64,000 bases of DNA, taken from the NCBI RefSeq assembly GCF_033170385.1, contig NZ_CP126170.1:1636001-1700000 (forward strand), read 5' to 3'. This document shows, piece by piece, positions 7,994-17,027 of this stretch. A program made the translations under genes and the position numbers. Every line of letters starts with the position of its first letter. Position 1 is the first letter of the stretch. Source of the stretch: Xanthomonas rydalmerensis. Lineage in GTDB: Bacteria; Pseudomonadota; Gammaproteobacteria; Xanthomonadales; Xanthomonadaceae. The notes under the pieces are model-generated. The model was not told the origin of the DNA and ran no database searches. It saw only the letters and a list, made by a program, of their open reading frames with translations.

Positions 7994-9489
7994 CCGGCTG
8001 GGACGCCGAGGCGCCGTCTCGCACGCGCGCCGCGGCGCCGCGCCGTCCCGCCGCGCTGCTGGTGCTGTCGGCCGTGCTGGTGGTGGCGTGGCTGGCGGTC
8101 TTCGAGTTGGCGCGGGTGCTGGACTATCAGCCGCATGCGAGCCTGTGGTTTCCGCCGGTGGCGGTGACGTTGGCGACGTTCATGGTGCTGGGCTGGCGCG
8201 GCGCGCCGGCGATCGCCATCGCCTGCGTGCTGGCCACGCTGCTCAGCTTCTATCGCACGAGCGCTCATCCCGCCGTCCCCGGCCGAGCGGTCCTGTCGTA
8301 TGCACTGCTGTTCACCGCGCAACAGTTCTGCGTCTGGGGCGGGCTGGCCTGGCTGCTGCGTCGCGTCGGCCGGGTCGTGTCCTCGAGCAGCCTGCCGCGC
8401 GCGGTCACCTGCTTCATCCTCGGGGGCGGGGTAGCCTCGCTGCTGTCCGCCTGCCTGGGCGGTGCGGGGCTGGTGGTCACCGGCGCCATCGACCTGCCGA
8501 GCATGCTGGCGCAGTTGATCCCGTGGGCGATCGGCGACTACGCCGGCCTGCTGGCGCTCGGCCCGCTGGCGATCGTCGCGGTGCTGCGTCTGGCCGAGCG
8601 GCTGCAGATCGTGCCGCAGCCAGGTATTCCGCGCCTGTCGGGGATGATCGAACCGGCCGGAAGCGTCTCTGCCTACCTGGTCAAGCTCGCGCTGCTGCTC
8701 GGCGTCACCCTGGTGGTGATGGCGCTCGCGGCGGTGTTGCCGCGGCAGCCGGCGGTGGTCTTCGCGCTGTTCGTGGTGGTGGTGATCCAGTTGTGGATCG
8801 TGCATACCCACGGGATGCTGCAGGCGCTGACGGCAATCGCCGCCTTCAGCCTGCTGATCGCCGTCGCCACGCCGTTGCTACGGCTCGAGGCGCAGGCGCT
8901 CGCGCTGCAGTTCGCCATGATCAGCCTGGCGGCGAACAGCTACTTCGGCCTGGCCGTTCCCGGGTTGTACGCCGACAACACGCGGCTGCGCCATGCGCTG
9001 GTGCGCGATCCGGTGACCGGGGCGCTGTCGCGGACCGGATTCCTGGAGCAGGTGCTCAACGATCTGCAACTGGCTGCGCAGGATCCGCGTCCACTGGCGG
9101 TGATCGTCGCCGACATGGACAACCTCAAGGCGATCAACGACCAGTTCGGACACGCCGCCGGCGATGCGGCCTTGCGCGCCTTCGTCAAGCGCTGCCGCCA
9201 CTGTCTGCGGCCGGGGCAGTTGCTCGGGCGCCGCGGCGGCGACGAGTTCGCGCTGTACCTGCCGCTGACCACGCCGGAGCGGGCGGACGCGTTGATCGAC
9301 ACGCTGCGCGCGGCGCTTGCCAAGCCTGGCGAGGACGACGGGTTTGCGACCGGGCTGTCGGCCAGCTTCGGCCTGGCCCTGTGCCACCGCCGGGATCTGG
9401 ACGCGGAGGCGCTGGAGGAACTGCTCGAACGCGCCGACGCGGCGATGTACGCGGACAAACGGCAGCACCGCACCGTGGCCGTTCGCTGA
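7990..9489 (+). CDS. MASE1-GGDEF diguanylate cyclase
   Basis: A 499-residue inner-membrane protein. The N-terminal ~330 residues form a multi-pass MASE1-type sensor (for example LLVLSAVLVVAWLAVF, then HASLWFPPVAVTLATFMVLG, then further hydrophobic helices). The C-terminus is a GGDEF domain: DPVTGALSRTGFLEQ, IVADMDNLKAINDQFGH, then an intact GRRGGDEF active site near residues 414-420, and the late DAAMYADKR. It should make cyclic di-GMP from two GTP. The inhibitory-site position upstream of GGDEF reads RPGQ rather than RxxD, so product feedback may be lost. The start overlaps the stop of the propeller gene by 4 bp. Confidence 0.9.
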   Translation: MTGWDAEAPSRTRAAAPRRPAALLVLSAVLVVAWLAVFELARVLDYQPHASLWFPPVAVTLATFMVLGWRGAPAIAIACVLATLLSFYRTSAHPAVPGRAVLSYALLFTAQQFCVWGGLAWLLRRVGRVVSSSSLPRAVTCFILGGGVASLLSACLGGAGLVVTGAIDLPSMLAQLIPWAIGDYAGLLALGPLAIVAVLRLAERLQIVPQPGIPRLSGMIEPAGSVSAYLVKLALLLGVTLVVMALAAVLPRQPAVVFALFVVVVIQLWIVHTHGMLQALTAIAAFSLLIAVATPLLRLEAQALALQFAMISLAANSYFGLAVPGLYADNTRLRHALVRDPVTGALSRTGFLEQVLNDLQLAAQDPRPLAVIVADMDNLKAINDQFGHAAGDAALRAFVKRCRHCLRPGQLLGRRGGDEFALYLPLTTPERADALIDTLRAALAKPGEDDGFATGLSASFGLALCHRRDLDAEALEELLERADAAMYADKRQHRTVAVR

Positions 9490-9854
9490 TTGTTCCCCTT
9501 CTCCCGCGGACCATGGCCCCCTTCTCGGGCGAAGGGGCCCAAAAGGCGGATGAGGGGAGGACGAAGCCTCATGGTCTTGTTTCAGCGACACGCTTCGCGC
9601 CGGAGCCTCACCCCAACCCCCGCTCCGCGCCCCGGCCCGCGCTTGCGGCGCGGGCGCGCCAGGGTGCGCGCGCCAGCGGCGCGCAAGCGGCACCCCGTCG
9701 CCCCGGAGGGAGAGGGGCTTTGGCTCCCTTCTCCCGTTGGGAGAAGGTGCCCCGCAGGGGCGGATGAGGGTGCGGTCAGCCAGGAATGCCACACATGCCA
9801 GTAGATAACCCGTAGGCCGCCCCTGCCGCCGCGCTGCCTGCCGCCGCGCCCGCT
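9490..9854. repeat. Intergenic repeat region with CCCTCTCCC/GGGAGAAGG-type elements
   Basis: No gene is evident in these 365 bp. The sequence has the look of dispersed intergenic elements: CCCTTCTCCCG with GGGAGAAGGTGCCCCG, GGGCGGATGAGGG copies near 9549 and 9762, and a GC-rich centre (CGCGCTTGCGGCGCGGGCGC / GCGCGCCAGCGGCGCGCAAG) able to fold on itself. Repeated motif pairs flank the centre. Confidence 0.6.
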
Positions 9855-10394
9855 GTGTCCCCCATCGATCCCCTGTCCACGCTGTTCGCGCCATCGGCCA
9901 CCAAGTCGGCCTTGCTGTGCGCGACGAGCTTCGGCTGGTATGCGTTGTACTGGTTCTACCGCAACTGGCGCGCGTTGCGCCTGCTGTCCGGGCGCCGGTG
10001 GGTCTCGCCGGTGTGGCGGTCGGTGTTCTCGCTGCTCTGGGTGTTCGCCTGCTTCCGCGGGCTGGAACGCACCATCGGCGCGCAGCGTGGCGCGCTGGTC
10101 GGCTGGCTGGGGCCGGCGCTGGCCTATGTCTGCCTGAGCCTGCTGGGCGCGTGGCCCTCGGCGCTGTCGCTGCTGACGCTGTTGAGCTGGACGCCGGTGC
10201 TGCTGGTCAACCAGCGTCTGGTCCGCTTCAAGCAATCGCACGGCCTGCCGCGCAACCCGGCCGAACGGTTCAACGCCTGGACCTGGACGTGGCTGGCGAT
10301 CGCCGGGCCAGTAGCGCTGCTGGTGATGGTGGGGATGGTGGTGGCGATCGCCGGGGTGCAGCACCACATCAAGGTCGACTTGCCGACCCGATAG
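9855..10394 (+). CDS. Small multi-pass membrane protein, possibly DUF4234-like
   Basis: A 179-residue membrane protein starting at GTG. It opens with FGWYALYWFYRNWRALR, the aromatic YWFYRNW motif seen in DUF4234-type proteins. It has about four hydrophobic segments (around residues 20-35, 55-70, 80-125 and 145-168) and ends in a short hydrophilic tail. No catalytic or transport motif is visible. It stands alone, 53 bp before a YitT-like gene on the same strand. The family assignment is from motif memory only and is tentative. Confidence 0.6.
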   Translation: MSPIDPLSTLFAPSATKSALLCATSFGWYALYWFYRNWRALRLLSGRRWVSPVWRSVFSLLWVFACFRGLERTIGAQRGALVGWLGPALAYVCLSLLGAWPSALSLLTLLSWTPVLLVNQRLVRFKQSHGLPRNPAERFNAWTWTWLAIAGPVALLVMVGMVVAIAGVQHHIKVDLPTR

Positions 10395-10446
10395 GCTGGC
10401 GTTGGCTGGCGGAGCACGCTGAGCGTTCGCCCATGCAACCGTCGCC

Positions 10447-11244
10447 ATGCACACAGCCATCAAAGTTTCATGTGCAACCACCTCCCGGCTGGTGTCTAAT
10501 ACCGCCCCCCACGCCGTGCCCCCTCCCGTGAGCCTTCCCGATTCCGATCTGCGTCCGGACCTGGACCCGTTGCCCGACGACGGCACCGTCGTCACCGCCG
10601 GGCCGCTGACCCCGCCGCCGGATTCGGCCGGCACCGTGCAGGATGCGCGCGCCTTGCGCCATAGCGTGGCCGAGGACGTGCAGGGCATGCTGCTGGCGAC
10701 CCTGGTGGCCTCGCTGGGCCTGGCGGTGTTCGCCCATGGCGGCTTGATGATCGGCGGCATGGCCGGCGTGGCCTTCCTGCTGCACTACGCGCTGGGCTGG
10801 AACTTCGGACTGATGTTCGTGCTGGTCAACCTGCCGTTCTACTGGCTGTCGGTGCGGCGCATGGGCTGGGAGTTCACCCTCAAGACCTTCGCCGCGGTGG
10901 CCGCCTGCGGCCTGTTGACCGACCTGCTGCCGCGCTGGGCGCAGTGGGCGACGATGACGCCGCTGTTCTCGGCGCTGGTCGGCGGCGCGTTGGTCGGGCT
11001 CGGCATCCTGTTCTTCATCCGTCACCGCGCCAGCCTCGGCGGCGTCGGCATCCTCGCGGTCTACCTGCAGCGCAGCCGCGGCTGGAGCGCGGGCAAGGTG
11101 CAGATGAGCTTCGACGCGGCGCTGATGGCGGTGGCGTTCTGGCTGCTGGCGCCGCAGCAGGTGCTGTACTCGGCGATCGGTGCGGTGGTGCTGAGCCTCG
11201 TGCTGATGTTCAACCACCGCTCTGGCCGCTACATGGGCGTGTGA
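10447..11244 (+). CDS. YitT family membrane protein
   Basis: A 265-residue polytopic membrane protein. After a proline-rich, acidic N-terminus of about 70 residues come five to six hydrophobic segments with the family-like HGGLMIGGMAGVAFLLHY and RHRASLGGVGILAVYLQ stretches. YitT/YczE proteins are membrane proteins of unknown transport role. The start is uncertain: a TAATAC box at 10497-10502 and in-frame GTG codons at 10516 and 10528 suggest a shorter product. The C-terminus converges with the DUF72 gene. Confidence 0.75.
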   Translation: MHTAIKVSCATTSRLVSNTAPHAVPPPVSLPDSDLRPDLDPLPDDGTVVTAGPLTPPPDSAGTVQDARALRHSVAEDVQGMLLATLVASLGLAVFAHGGLMIGGMAGVAFLLHYALGWNFGLMFVLVNLPFYWLSVRRMGWEFTLKTFAAVAACGLLTDLLPRWAQWATMTPLFSALVGGALVGLGILFFIRHRASLGGVGILAVYLQRSRGWSAGKVQMSFDAALMAVAFWLLAPQQVLYSAIGAVVLSLVLMFNHRSGRYMGV

Positions 11245-11325
11245 GAGCTGCAGCAGATCGTCGTCGCACAAGGCGCTGGTGCGTCCGACCGCATCGCCGC
11301 AAACCCGCATGATGCGAAATGACCC

Positions 11326-12228
11326 TCAACCGTCGCCGTCGCCGCGCGCCGGGCACGGCGTCGGCACGCCCAGCCGTTGCGCCAGGCGCCGTGCGTCGAA
11401 TGGCGCATGCACCTTCATGTCGTTGTCGAAGTAGCAGTACACGTCGCGCCGTACCCGCGCCGGGGCGCGTGGGCCGACCCGCTGCGCGTCGGCGGGCTCG
11501 CTGCCGCGGTGCCAGGCCTCGATGCGCCGGGCCCAGGTGTCGAGGGCCTTGTCGTCGTAGCCGCTGGCATAGAGCTGCGCATCGCCGTGCAGGCGCAGGT
11601 ACAGGAAGTCGGCGGTCACGTCTTCCAGGTACGGCCACTTGCCGGCGGTATCGGCCTGCACCAGCGCCACGCGGTGCTTGCGCAGCAAGGCCACCGCCTC
11701 CGGCGTGGCGAAGCTGGGATGGCGCACTTCCAGCGCATGACGCAGGCGCCGATTGCGGTCGATCTGCAGCAGGCTGCGGTCGCGCATGCGTGCAGCGTCG
11801 CGCTTGCGCGCCAGCGCCAGGGCGGCCTCGCTGGTGCGCGGCAGCAGCGCCAGGAAGGTGTCCAGCAGGTCGTGGTCGAAGGCCAGCGACGGCGGCAACT
11901 GCCATAGCAGCGGTCCCAGCTTCGGCCCGAGCGCGAGCAGGCCGGAGGCGAAGAAATTGGCCAGCGGCTGCTCGCAGTCGCGCAGCCGCTTCAGGTGGGT
12001 GACGAAGCGCGGGCCCTTGACCGCGAACACGAAGTCGCGCGGCGTGGCGTCGTGCCAGGCGGCATAGCTTTTCGGGGTCTGCAGCGAATAGAACGAGCCG
12101 TTGAGTTCCACCGAGCGGAAGCACTGCGCGGCGTATTCCAACTCCCGCCGCTGAATCAGGTCGGACGGGTAGAAGACGCCACGCCAGCGCGGATAGCGCC
12201 AGCCGGAAATGCCGATGCGCAAGGCCAT
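11326..12228 (-). CDS. DUF72 (YecE-like) protein
   Basis: A 300-residue TIM-barrel protein of the DUF72 family. The typical N-terminus IGISGWRYPRWRGVFYP is followed by the VELNGSFYSLQTPKSYAAW strand-loop. Conserved FVFAVKGPRFVTH, LLWQLPPSL, ALEVRHPSF and the late YCYFDNDMKVHAP are all present. The biochemical role is unknown; the fold is related to sugar-phosphate isomerase barrels. It lies 85 bp downstream of tag on the same strand and could be the last gene of a DUF4153-tag-DUF72 transcript. Confidence 0.9.
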   Translation of the reverse strand: MALRIGISGWRYPRWRGVFYPSDLIQRRELEYAAQCFRSVELNGSFYSLQTPKSYAAWHDATPRDFVFAVKGPRFVTHLKRLRDCEQPLANFFASGLLALGPKLGPLLWQLPPSLAFDHDLLDTFLALLPRTSEAALALARKRDAARMRDRSLLQIDRNRRLRHALEVRHPSFATPEAVALLRKHRVALVQADTAGKWPYLEDVTADFLYLRLHGDAQLYASGYDDKALDTWARRIEAWHRGSEPADAQRVGPRAPARVRRDVYCYFDNDMKVHAPFDARRLAQRLGVPTPCPARGDGDG

Positions 12229-12313
12229 GCGCCGACCTTGCCGGCGGCCTCGTGCAGCGCCCGTGCAGGCCGCGGCAAGGCGGCATCGTGCCGGTCCGTG
12301 CGTCGCGGTGGCC

Positions 12314-12853
12314 TCAGCCGGCGCGCATCCACGGCGGATCCAGCTGCGCGATGCGCGCGAACGCCGGGCAGTCGTCGCGGTGCGCGCCGGGCAGGTAGCC
12401 CAGGCTCATCAGGAACTCGCCGGTGATCTCGCCGCCGGTGAAGCGGAAGGTACGCTTGAACAGCTTGATCCACTCGGCCTTGCTGCGCGGATGCTGCGCG
12501 TCCAGCCACGCGGCGAAGCTGCCGTGGCTGGCCCGCAGGCCCTGGATCACCTGCGCGTTGTGGATCGCGGCCTGCACCTTGAGCCGGTTACGGATGATGC
12601 CGGCGTCGCCGAGCAGGCGCAGCACGTCGGCCTCGCCGAAGGCCGCCACCGTGTCCACGTCGAACCCGGCGTAGGCGGCGCGGAAGCCTTCGCGCTTCTT
12701 CAGCATCAGCTCCCAGCTCAATCCGGCCTGGTTGATCTCCAGCACCAGCCGCTCGAACAGGTCGGCTTCGGCGCGTTGCGGCACGCCGTACTCGTGGTCG
12801 TGGTAGTGGCCGTGCACCGGGTGCCCGGGGGCGATATCGCAATAGCTGCTCAT
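12314..12853 (-). CDS. tag: DNA-3-methyladenine glycosylase I
   Basis: A base-excision repair enzyme that removes 3-methyladenine from alkylated DNA. The 179-residue product matches the family length. A Zn-binding Cys near the N-terminus (MSSYC), the HYHDHEYGVP segment with catalytic acid residues, and the C-terminal HRDDC pair that completes the zinc site are all visible. The helix-hairpin-helix core includes NQAGLSWELMLKKREGFR. The start was set at MSSYC because a longer minus-strand frame overlaps the upstream DUF4153 gene. The gap to that gene is 14 bp, so they are probably co-transcribed. Confidence 0.95.
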   Translation of the reverse strand: MSSYCDIAPGHPVHGHYHDHEYGVPQRAEADLFERLVLEINQAGLSWELMLKKREGFRAAYAGFDVDTVAAFGEADVLRLLGDAGIIRNRLKVQAAIHNAQVIQGLRASHGSFAAWLDAQHPRSKAEWIKLFKRTFRFTGGEITGEFLMSLGYLPGAHRDDCPAFARIAQLDPPWMRAG

Positions 12854-12867
12854 GCGGCGGACATCCG

Positions 12868-14661
12868 TCAATCGGTCTGGTCGTTGGGGTCGGCAGGGTA
12901 CACCTCGGTACGCCGGGTCCCGGGCAGTTGCAGGTCGGGCCAGCGCCGCGGCAGCAACTGCAGCTTGCCGTCGCGCAACGCCTGGTAGAGCGCATCGGCG
13001 TTGTCGCCGCGGCGCGGGAAGAAGTGGGTTCGCGCCACGTCGCTCCAGCCGTTGCCCACGTCGGTGTGGATGCGGCATTCGACGCCGTAGCCGACGCTGG
13101 CGTCGCACAGCAGCACGTCGTCGTGGCCATCGCCGTCCAGGTCGCGGCGCAGCGCCACGCACTGCGCGCCCTCGCGTCGGCAGTTGCCGTCCTCGATCTT
13201 TCCGGCCAGCAGTGCCTGCCACCACGCGGCGCCGGGGTCGGCGCTGCCCGCGGCCAGCGCGATGCGCTGGCGCACCTGCAGCGGATCGGCGCTGCGCGGT
13301 GCATCGTCGTTGTCGCCGCCCCAGCGCTGCTGGCGCTGCAGCATGCGCTGCAGGCGCTCGCGCTGCACCGGGTCGTCGGCGAACGCAGGCACTTCGCGCA
13401 GCGATTGCACGGCGCGGTAGCCGCGGCGGCCGCTGTCGAAGCGCAGGTAGGCCAGATCCAGTTGCGCCGCGCTGGTGCGGCCGTCGGCCAGGCGCTGCAG
13501 CTGGTTGCCGACGACGATGCGGTAGGGGTCCAGCAGCGGCGAGCAGGCCGCCAGTGCCAGGCCGATCACCACCCATGACAGCGCCCGGTTCACCGGCGCC
13601 AGCGGCTGCAGCCAGCGCGCGCCCGGTCGCAGCACCGCCCAGGCATAACCGCATGCGTAGCCGCAGGCGATCACCGCGACCAGCACCCCGGCAAAGCGCT
13701 CGGTACTCCAGCCGTACTGCCCGATGCGCAGCCACAACGCGTACAGCGCCAGCCCTGAATACAGCGGCAGGCTCAGCAGCCCGGCGTCGATCACCCGTTG
13801 CAGCCAGGCCGGGTAGGGCACGTCGGCCGTGCCGTCCTGGTACACCGCATTGACGAAGACCACCAGCGTGGCCACCACCGCGATCAGGATGCTGGCTGCG
13901 GCGCGGGTCTCCCACAGCGGCTGCAGGCCGGTGAACGGCAGGCTCAACGCGAACAGCACCGCCACGAATGCCAGCAGCGGCAGCAGCCCGGTGCAGATCG
14001 CGAACAGGATCTGCCGCATCACCTGCACCGCACGCTGTTGGGTGCGGCCGATCAGGATGCCCAGGCCGAACATGGTGCCGGTGGCCAGGTAGATGAAGGC
14101 CGTCTGCCGGAACAGGTCGTAGAACAGGGTCAGCTTGACCAGCGCGAACAAGGCGCCCCACAGCCATAGCACCAGCCAGCAGATCCCCACGAACAGCAGC
14201 GCCAGCGCCAGGGTCAGCGCGTTCTGCCAGGCGTGTTCGAACAGGTCGCGGTACGGCGCCTGCCAGCGCCCGTGCTGCAGCCGGCACTGCAGCCACGGCA
14301 GCAGCACGAACATCGCCAGCGCCACGGTGGCACCGAACGGGCCCAGCACCTGGCCGGGGCGCAGGCCGGGCGCGCCGGTGGCGTTCCAGACCGCCCAGGC
14401 GGACAGGGCCGTCACCAGCACCGCCAGCGCGATGGTGTGCTGCCACAGGCGCGGCGCGCCCAGGTGCCGCACCGACAGCAGGGTCATGGTCGGCACGGTC
14501 AGCACCAGGGTGTACCAGCACACCTGTCCGCCCAGGGAGCCGAACGGCCACAGGCCGCTCTCGGCGCCGCGCTGCGCCAGGTACAGCAGCGCGCCTTGCA
14601 GCAAGGCCACCAGCACGATGAAGGCGCGGGTCTGGCGTGGCAGGTCGGGGGGCGTGTCCAT
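12868..14661 (-). CDS. DUF4153 membrane protein
   Basis: A 597-residue protein. The N-terminal ~380 residues contain about a dozen hydrophobic segments (for example FIVLVALLQGALLYLA, WYTLVLTVPTMTLLSV, TLALALLFVGICWLVLWLWG). The C-terminal ~200 residues are soluble and probably periplasmic, with a DLDGDGHDDVLLCD stretch that looks like a calcium-binding or FG-GAP-type loop. DUF4153 is of unknown function. The gene is transcribed divergently from yqgE across 106 bp and precedes tag. Confidence 0.85.
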   Translation of the reverse strand: MDTPPDLPRQTRAFIVLVALLQGALLYLAQRGAESGLWPFGSLGGQVCWYTLVLTVPTMTLLSVRHLGAPRLWQHTIALAVLVTALSAWAVWNATGAPGLRPGQVLGPFGATVALAMFVLLPWLQCRLQHGRWQAPYRDLFEHAWQNALTLALALLFVGICWLVLWLWGALFALVKLTLFYDLFRQTAFIYLATGTMFGLGILIGRTQQRAVQVMRQILFAICTGLLPLLAFVAVLFALSLPFTGLQPLWETRAAASILIAVVATLVVFVNAVYQDGTADVPYPAWLQRVIDAGLLSLPLYSGLALYALWLRIGQYGWSTERFAGVLVAVIACGYACGYAWAVLRPGARWLQPLAPVNRALSWVVIGLALAACSPLLDPYRIVVGNQLQRLADGRTSAAQLDLAYLRFDSGRRGYRAVQSLREVPAFADDPVQRERLQRMLQRQQRWGGDNDDAPRSADPLQVRQRIALAAGSADPGAAWWQALLAGKIEDGNCRREGAQCVALRRDLDGDGHDDVLLCDASVGYGVECRIHTDVGNGWSDVARTHFFPRRGDNADALYQALRDGKLQLLPRRWPDLQLPGTRRTEVYPADPNDQTD

Positions 14662-14755
14662 GCGTGCTTGCTCCTGGGCGACCGGTCGGGGCCGCGATCG
14701 GGCGGATTATGGCAGCCCGCCGCAGCCCGGCGCGGCGCGCATGCGGGAGGGACGA

Positions 14756-14770
14756 TAGAATGGGGCCATG
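14756..14770 (+). promoter_or_regulatory. Candidate -10 box placing the yqgE transcript start at its ATG
   Basis: TAGAAT at 14756-14761 resembles a sigma-70 -10 box. It ends 6 nt before the ATG of yqgE at 14768. Transcription would then begin at or next to the start codon. The purine-rich GGGAGG at about 14745 lies too far upstream to act as a ribosome site. Confidence 0.3.
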
Positions 14771-15334
14771 TCCGCTTTGCCCACGCCTCTGGCCAACCAA
14801 CTGCTGATCGCGCTGCCGGCGCTGTCCGATCCCAACTTCGCCCGCAGCGTGGCGCTGATCTGCCAGCACGATGAGAACGGCGCGATGGGCGTGGTGGTCA
14901 ACCGCGCCTCCGAATACACGCTGGGCGAAGTGCTGGAACAGATGGGCATCGAAACCATCGACGCCGTGCTGCGCGAGCAGGTGGTACTCAGCGGCGGGCC
15001 GGTGCATCCGGAACGCGGCTTCGTCATTCACGACGGCGCGCACGGCTGGGATTCCAGCCTGGCGTTCGCCGACGGCCTGTTCCTGACCACCTCGCGCGAC
15101 GTGCTCGAGGCGATGGCGCGCGGCGAAGGGCCGCGCAATGCGGTGGTCGCGCTGGGCTGCGCCGGCTGGGGCGCCGGCCAGCTGGAATACGAACTGGGCG
15201 AGAACAGCTGGCTGACCGCGCCGGCCGACGCCGAACTGCTGTTCGAACTGCCGCTGGAGCGGCGCTGGCAGACCGCGGCCGGGCGCATCGGCGTGGACCT
15301 GTTCCGCCTCACCGACTACAGCGGGCATGCCTGA
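14768..15334 (+). CDS. yqgE: YqgE/AlgH family protein
   Basis: A 188-residue cytosolic protein of the UPF0301 (YqgE/AlgH) family. It starts with [19 protein letters not shown] and carries [16 protein letters not shown] and [17 protein letters not shown], all family signatures. AlgH was named from alginate regulation in Pseudomonas, but its molecular role is not established. It overlaps ruvX by 8 bp and is followed by pyrB, a conserved trio in gammaproteobacteria. A possible leaderless start is noted separately. Confidence 0.95.
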   Translation: MSALPTPLANQLLIALPALSDPNFARSVALICQHDENGAMGVVVNRASEYTLGEVLEQMGIETIDAVLREQVVLSGGPVHPERGFVIHDGAHGWDSSLAFADGLFLTTSRDVLEAMARGEGPRNAVVALGCAGWGAGQLEYELGENSWLTAPADAELLFELPLERRWQTAAGRIGVDLFRLTDYSGHA

Positions 15335-15839
15335 GTCCGGCCTGCCCGAGCCTGGCGCGCCGGCGCCCGCCAGCCCCGCGCCCGCGACGATCCGCCGCGA
15401 CGGCACCGTGCTCGGTTTCGACGTCGGCCACCGCCGCATCGGCGTGGCCGTCGGCAGCCCGTTCGGCAACGGCGCGCGCGCGCTGGCGGTGATCGACGTG
15501 CACGCGCAGGGGCCGGACTGGCCGGCGCTGGATCGCCTGCATGCCGAATGGCGGCCGCACGGCCTGGTGGTCGGCGATCCGCTCACCCTCGACGGCGCCG
15601 ACCAGCCCAACCGCAAGCGCGCGCATGCCTTCGCCCGCGAACTCGGCGCGCGCTACCGCCTGCCGGTGGTGCTGGTCGACGAACGCTCCAGTTCGGTCGA
15701 GGCCGCGCAACGCTTCGCGGTGGACCGTGCCGCCGGCCGCAAGCGCCGCCGCGACGCCGCCGCGCTGGACGCGGTGGCCGCCGCGGTGATCGTGGAGCGC
15801 TGGCTGGCCGCGCCCGACGACGCCCTTCCCCCTCCCTGA
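15327..15839 (+). CDS. ruvX: Putative Holliday junction resolvase, YqgF/RuvX family
   Basis: A 170-residue RNase H-fold nuclease of the YqgF family, linked to 16S rRNA 5' maturation and proposed as a Holliday junction resolvase. The core begins after a proline/alanine-rich N-terminal extension of about 25 residues. Acidic motif [16 protein letters not shown], the [10 protein letters not shown] strand, [13 protein letters not shown] and the final [13 protein letters not shown] with the last catalytic Asp are visible. The extension makes it longer than the usual ~140-150 residues. It overlaps yqgE and sits 19 bp before pyrB. Confidence 0.94.
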   Translation: MPESGLPEPGAPAPASPAPATIRRDGTVLGFDVGHRRIGVAVGSPFGNGARALAVIDVHAQGPDWPALDRLHAEWRPHGLVVGDPLTLDGADQPNRKRAHAFARELGARYRLPVVLVDERSSSVEAAQRFAVDRAAGRKRRRDAAALDAVAAAVIVERWLAAPDDALPPP

Positions 15840-15858
15840 TCCACTGCCCGGACCTGCC

Positions 15859-16806
15859 ATGACTGATCCGCAACTCGATTCGAACGGGCGCCTGCGCCAC
15901 CTGCTGACCCTGGAAGGGCTGCCGCGCGCCACGCTGCTGCAACTGCTGGACCGCGCCGGACAGATCCGCGACGCGGCGGTGGGCCGGGTCGGCAAGCGCA
16001 GCGTGCTGGCCGGCACCGCGGTGTGCACGCTGTTCTTCGAACCGTCCACGCGCACCCGCAGTTCGTTCCAGCTGGCCGCGCAGCGGCTCGGTGCCGACGT
16101 GCTGAACTTCGACGCCTCCACCTCGTCCACGCGCAAGGGCGAGACCGCGCGCGACACGCTGAAGAACCTGGAAGCGATGGGCGTGCGCGGCTTCGTCGTG
16201 CGTCACCCCGAGGACGGTGCGGTGGAACGCCTGGCCGAGGCGGCGGGCGAGGGCACCGCGCTGATCAACGCCGGCGACGGGCGCAGCGCGCATCCCACCC
16301 AGGGCCTGCTCGACATGCTGACCCTGCGCCACGCCAAGGGCGGCGACTTCTCCAAGCTCAAGCTGGTCATCGTCGGCGACGTCAAGCATTCGCGGGTGGC
16401 GCGCTCGGACCTGCATGCGCTGCGCACCCTCGGTGCCGGCGAAGTGCGGGTCTGCGGCCCGCGCGCGCTGCTGCCCGACGACGACACCCTGGACGGTTGC
16501 GTGGTCGGCGAGGACTTCGACGCCATGCTCGACGGCGTGGACGCGGTGATGATGCTGCGCCTGCAGCGCGAGCGCATGGAGGAAGGCCTGGTGACCTCGC
16601 TGGAGGATTACCACGGCCGCTACGGTCTGACCGCCGAGCGCCTGCGCCGCGCGTCAAAGGACGCGGTGGTGCTGCACCCGGGTCCGATCAACCGCGGTGT
16701 GGAGATCACCGACGAGGTCGCCGACGGCGCGCAGTCGTGCATCCTGCGCCAGGTCGCCAACGGCGTGGCGGTGCGCATGGCGGTGCTGGAAACCTTGCTG
16801 GGCTGA
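15859..16806 (+). CDS. pyrB: Aspartate carbamoyltransferase catalytic chain
   Basis: This enzyme condenses carbamoyl phosphate with aspartate in pyrimidine synthesis. The 315-residue protein has the carbamoyl phosphate loop FFEPSTRTRSSF, the DASTSSTRKGE segment with the substrate-binding Ser and Lys, HPTQGLLDMLT and VVLHPGPINRG. No pyrI regulatory chain lies nearby. It is the third gene of the yqgE-ruvX-pyrB set and is followed by an inverted repeat. Confidence 0.96.
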   Translation: MTDPQLDSNGRLRHLLTLEGLPRATLLQLLDRAGQIRDAAVGRVGKRSVLAGTAVCTLFFEPSTRTRSSFQLAAQRLGADVLNFDASTSSTRKGETARDTLKNLEAMGVRGFVVRHPEDGAVERLAEAAGEGTALINAGDGRSAHPTQGLLDMLTLRHAKGGDFSKLKLVIVGDVKHSRVARSDLHALRTLGAGEVRVCGPRALLPDDDTLDGCVVGEDFDAMLDGVDAVMMLRLQRERMEEGLVTSLEDYHGRYGLTAERLRRASKDAVVLHPGPINRGVEITDEVADGAQSCILRQVANGVAVRMAVLETLLG

Positions 16807-16827
16807 GCGCAGGCGCTTCGCACTCTC

Positions 16828-16891
16828 GTAGGAGCGGCGTCAGCCGCGACGGGCATTCCCGGCTCTCTGTCGCGGCTGAAGCCGCTCCTAC
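16828..16891. repeat. GTAGGAGCGGC inverted repeat element
   Basis: The left arm GTAGGAGCGGCGTCAGCCGC and right arm GTCGCGGCTGAAGC...CTCCTAC face each other around a short spacer. The element lies 21 bp after the pyrB stop, where it could fold in the mRNA 3' end. The same family occurs at 167, 481, 28981, 29129, 29183 and 47028. Confidence 0.85.
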
Positions 16892-17027
16892 AGGACACGT
16901 CCGGTCGCGACGGGAAGTGCCCTGGGTCGCCTCTGAGGCGGCATCACGCCCGCAGGTGGCGATCGGCACATCCGCGCCACCCCGAATCGGCCTACCATCG
17001 GTGGCGATCCTCCCCACGGACGTCATC

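Noticed and set aside
12314..15616. An 1100-codon minus-strand frame
   Set aside because: Only its last 179 codons (tag) are real. The rest is a shadow of yqgE, ruvX and the DUF4153 gene in the wrong frame.
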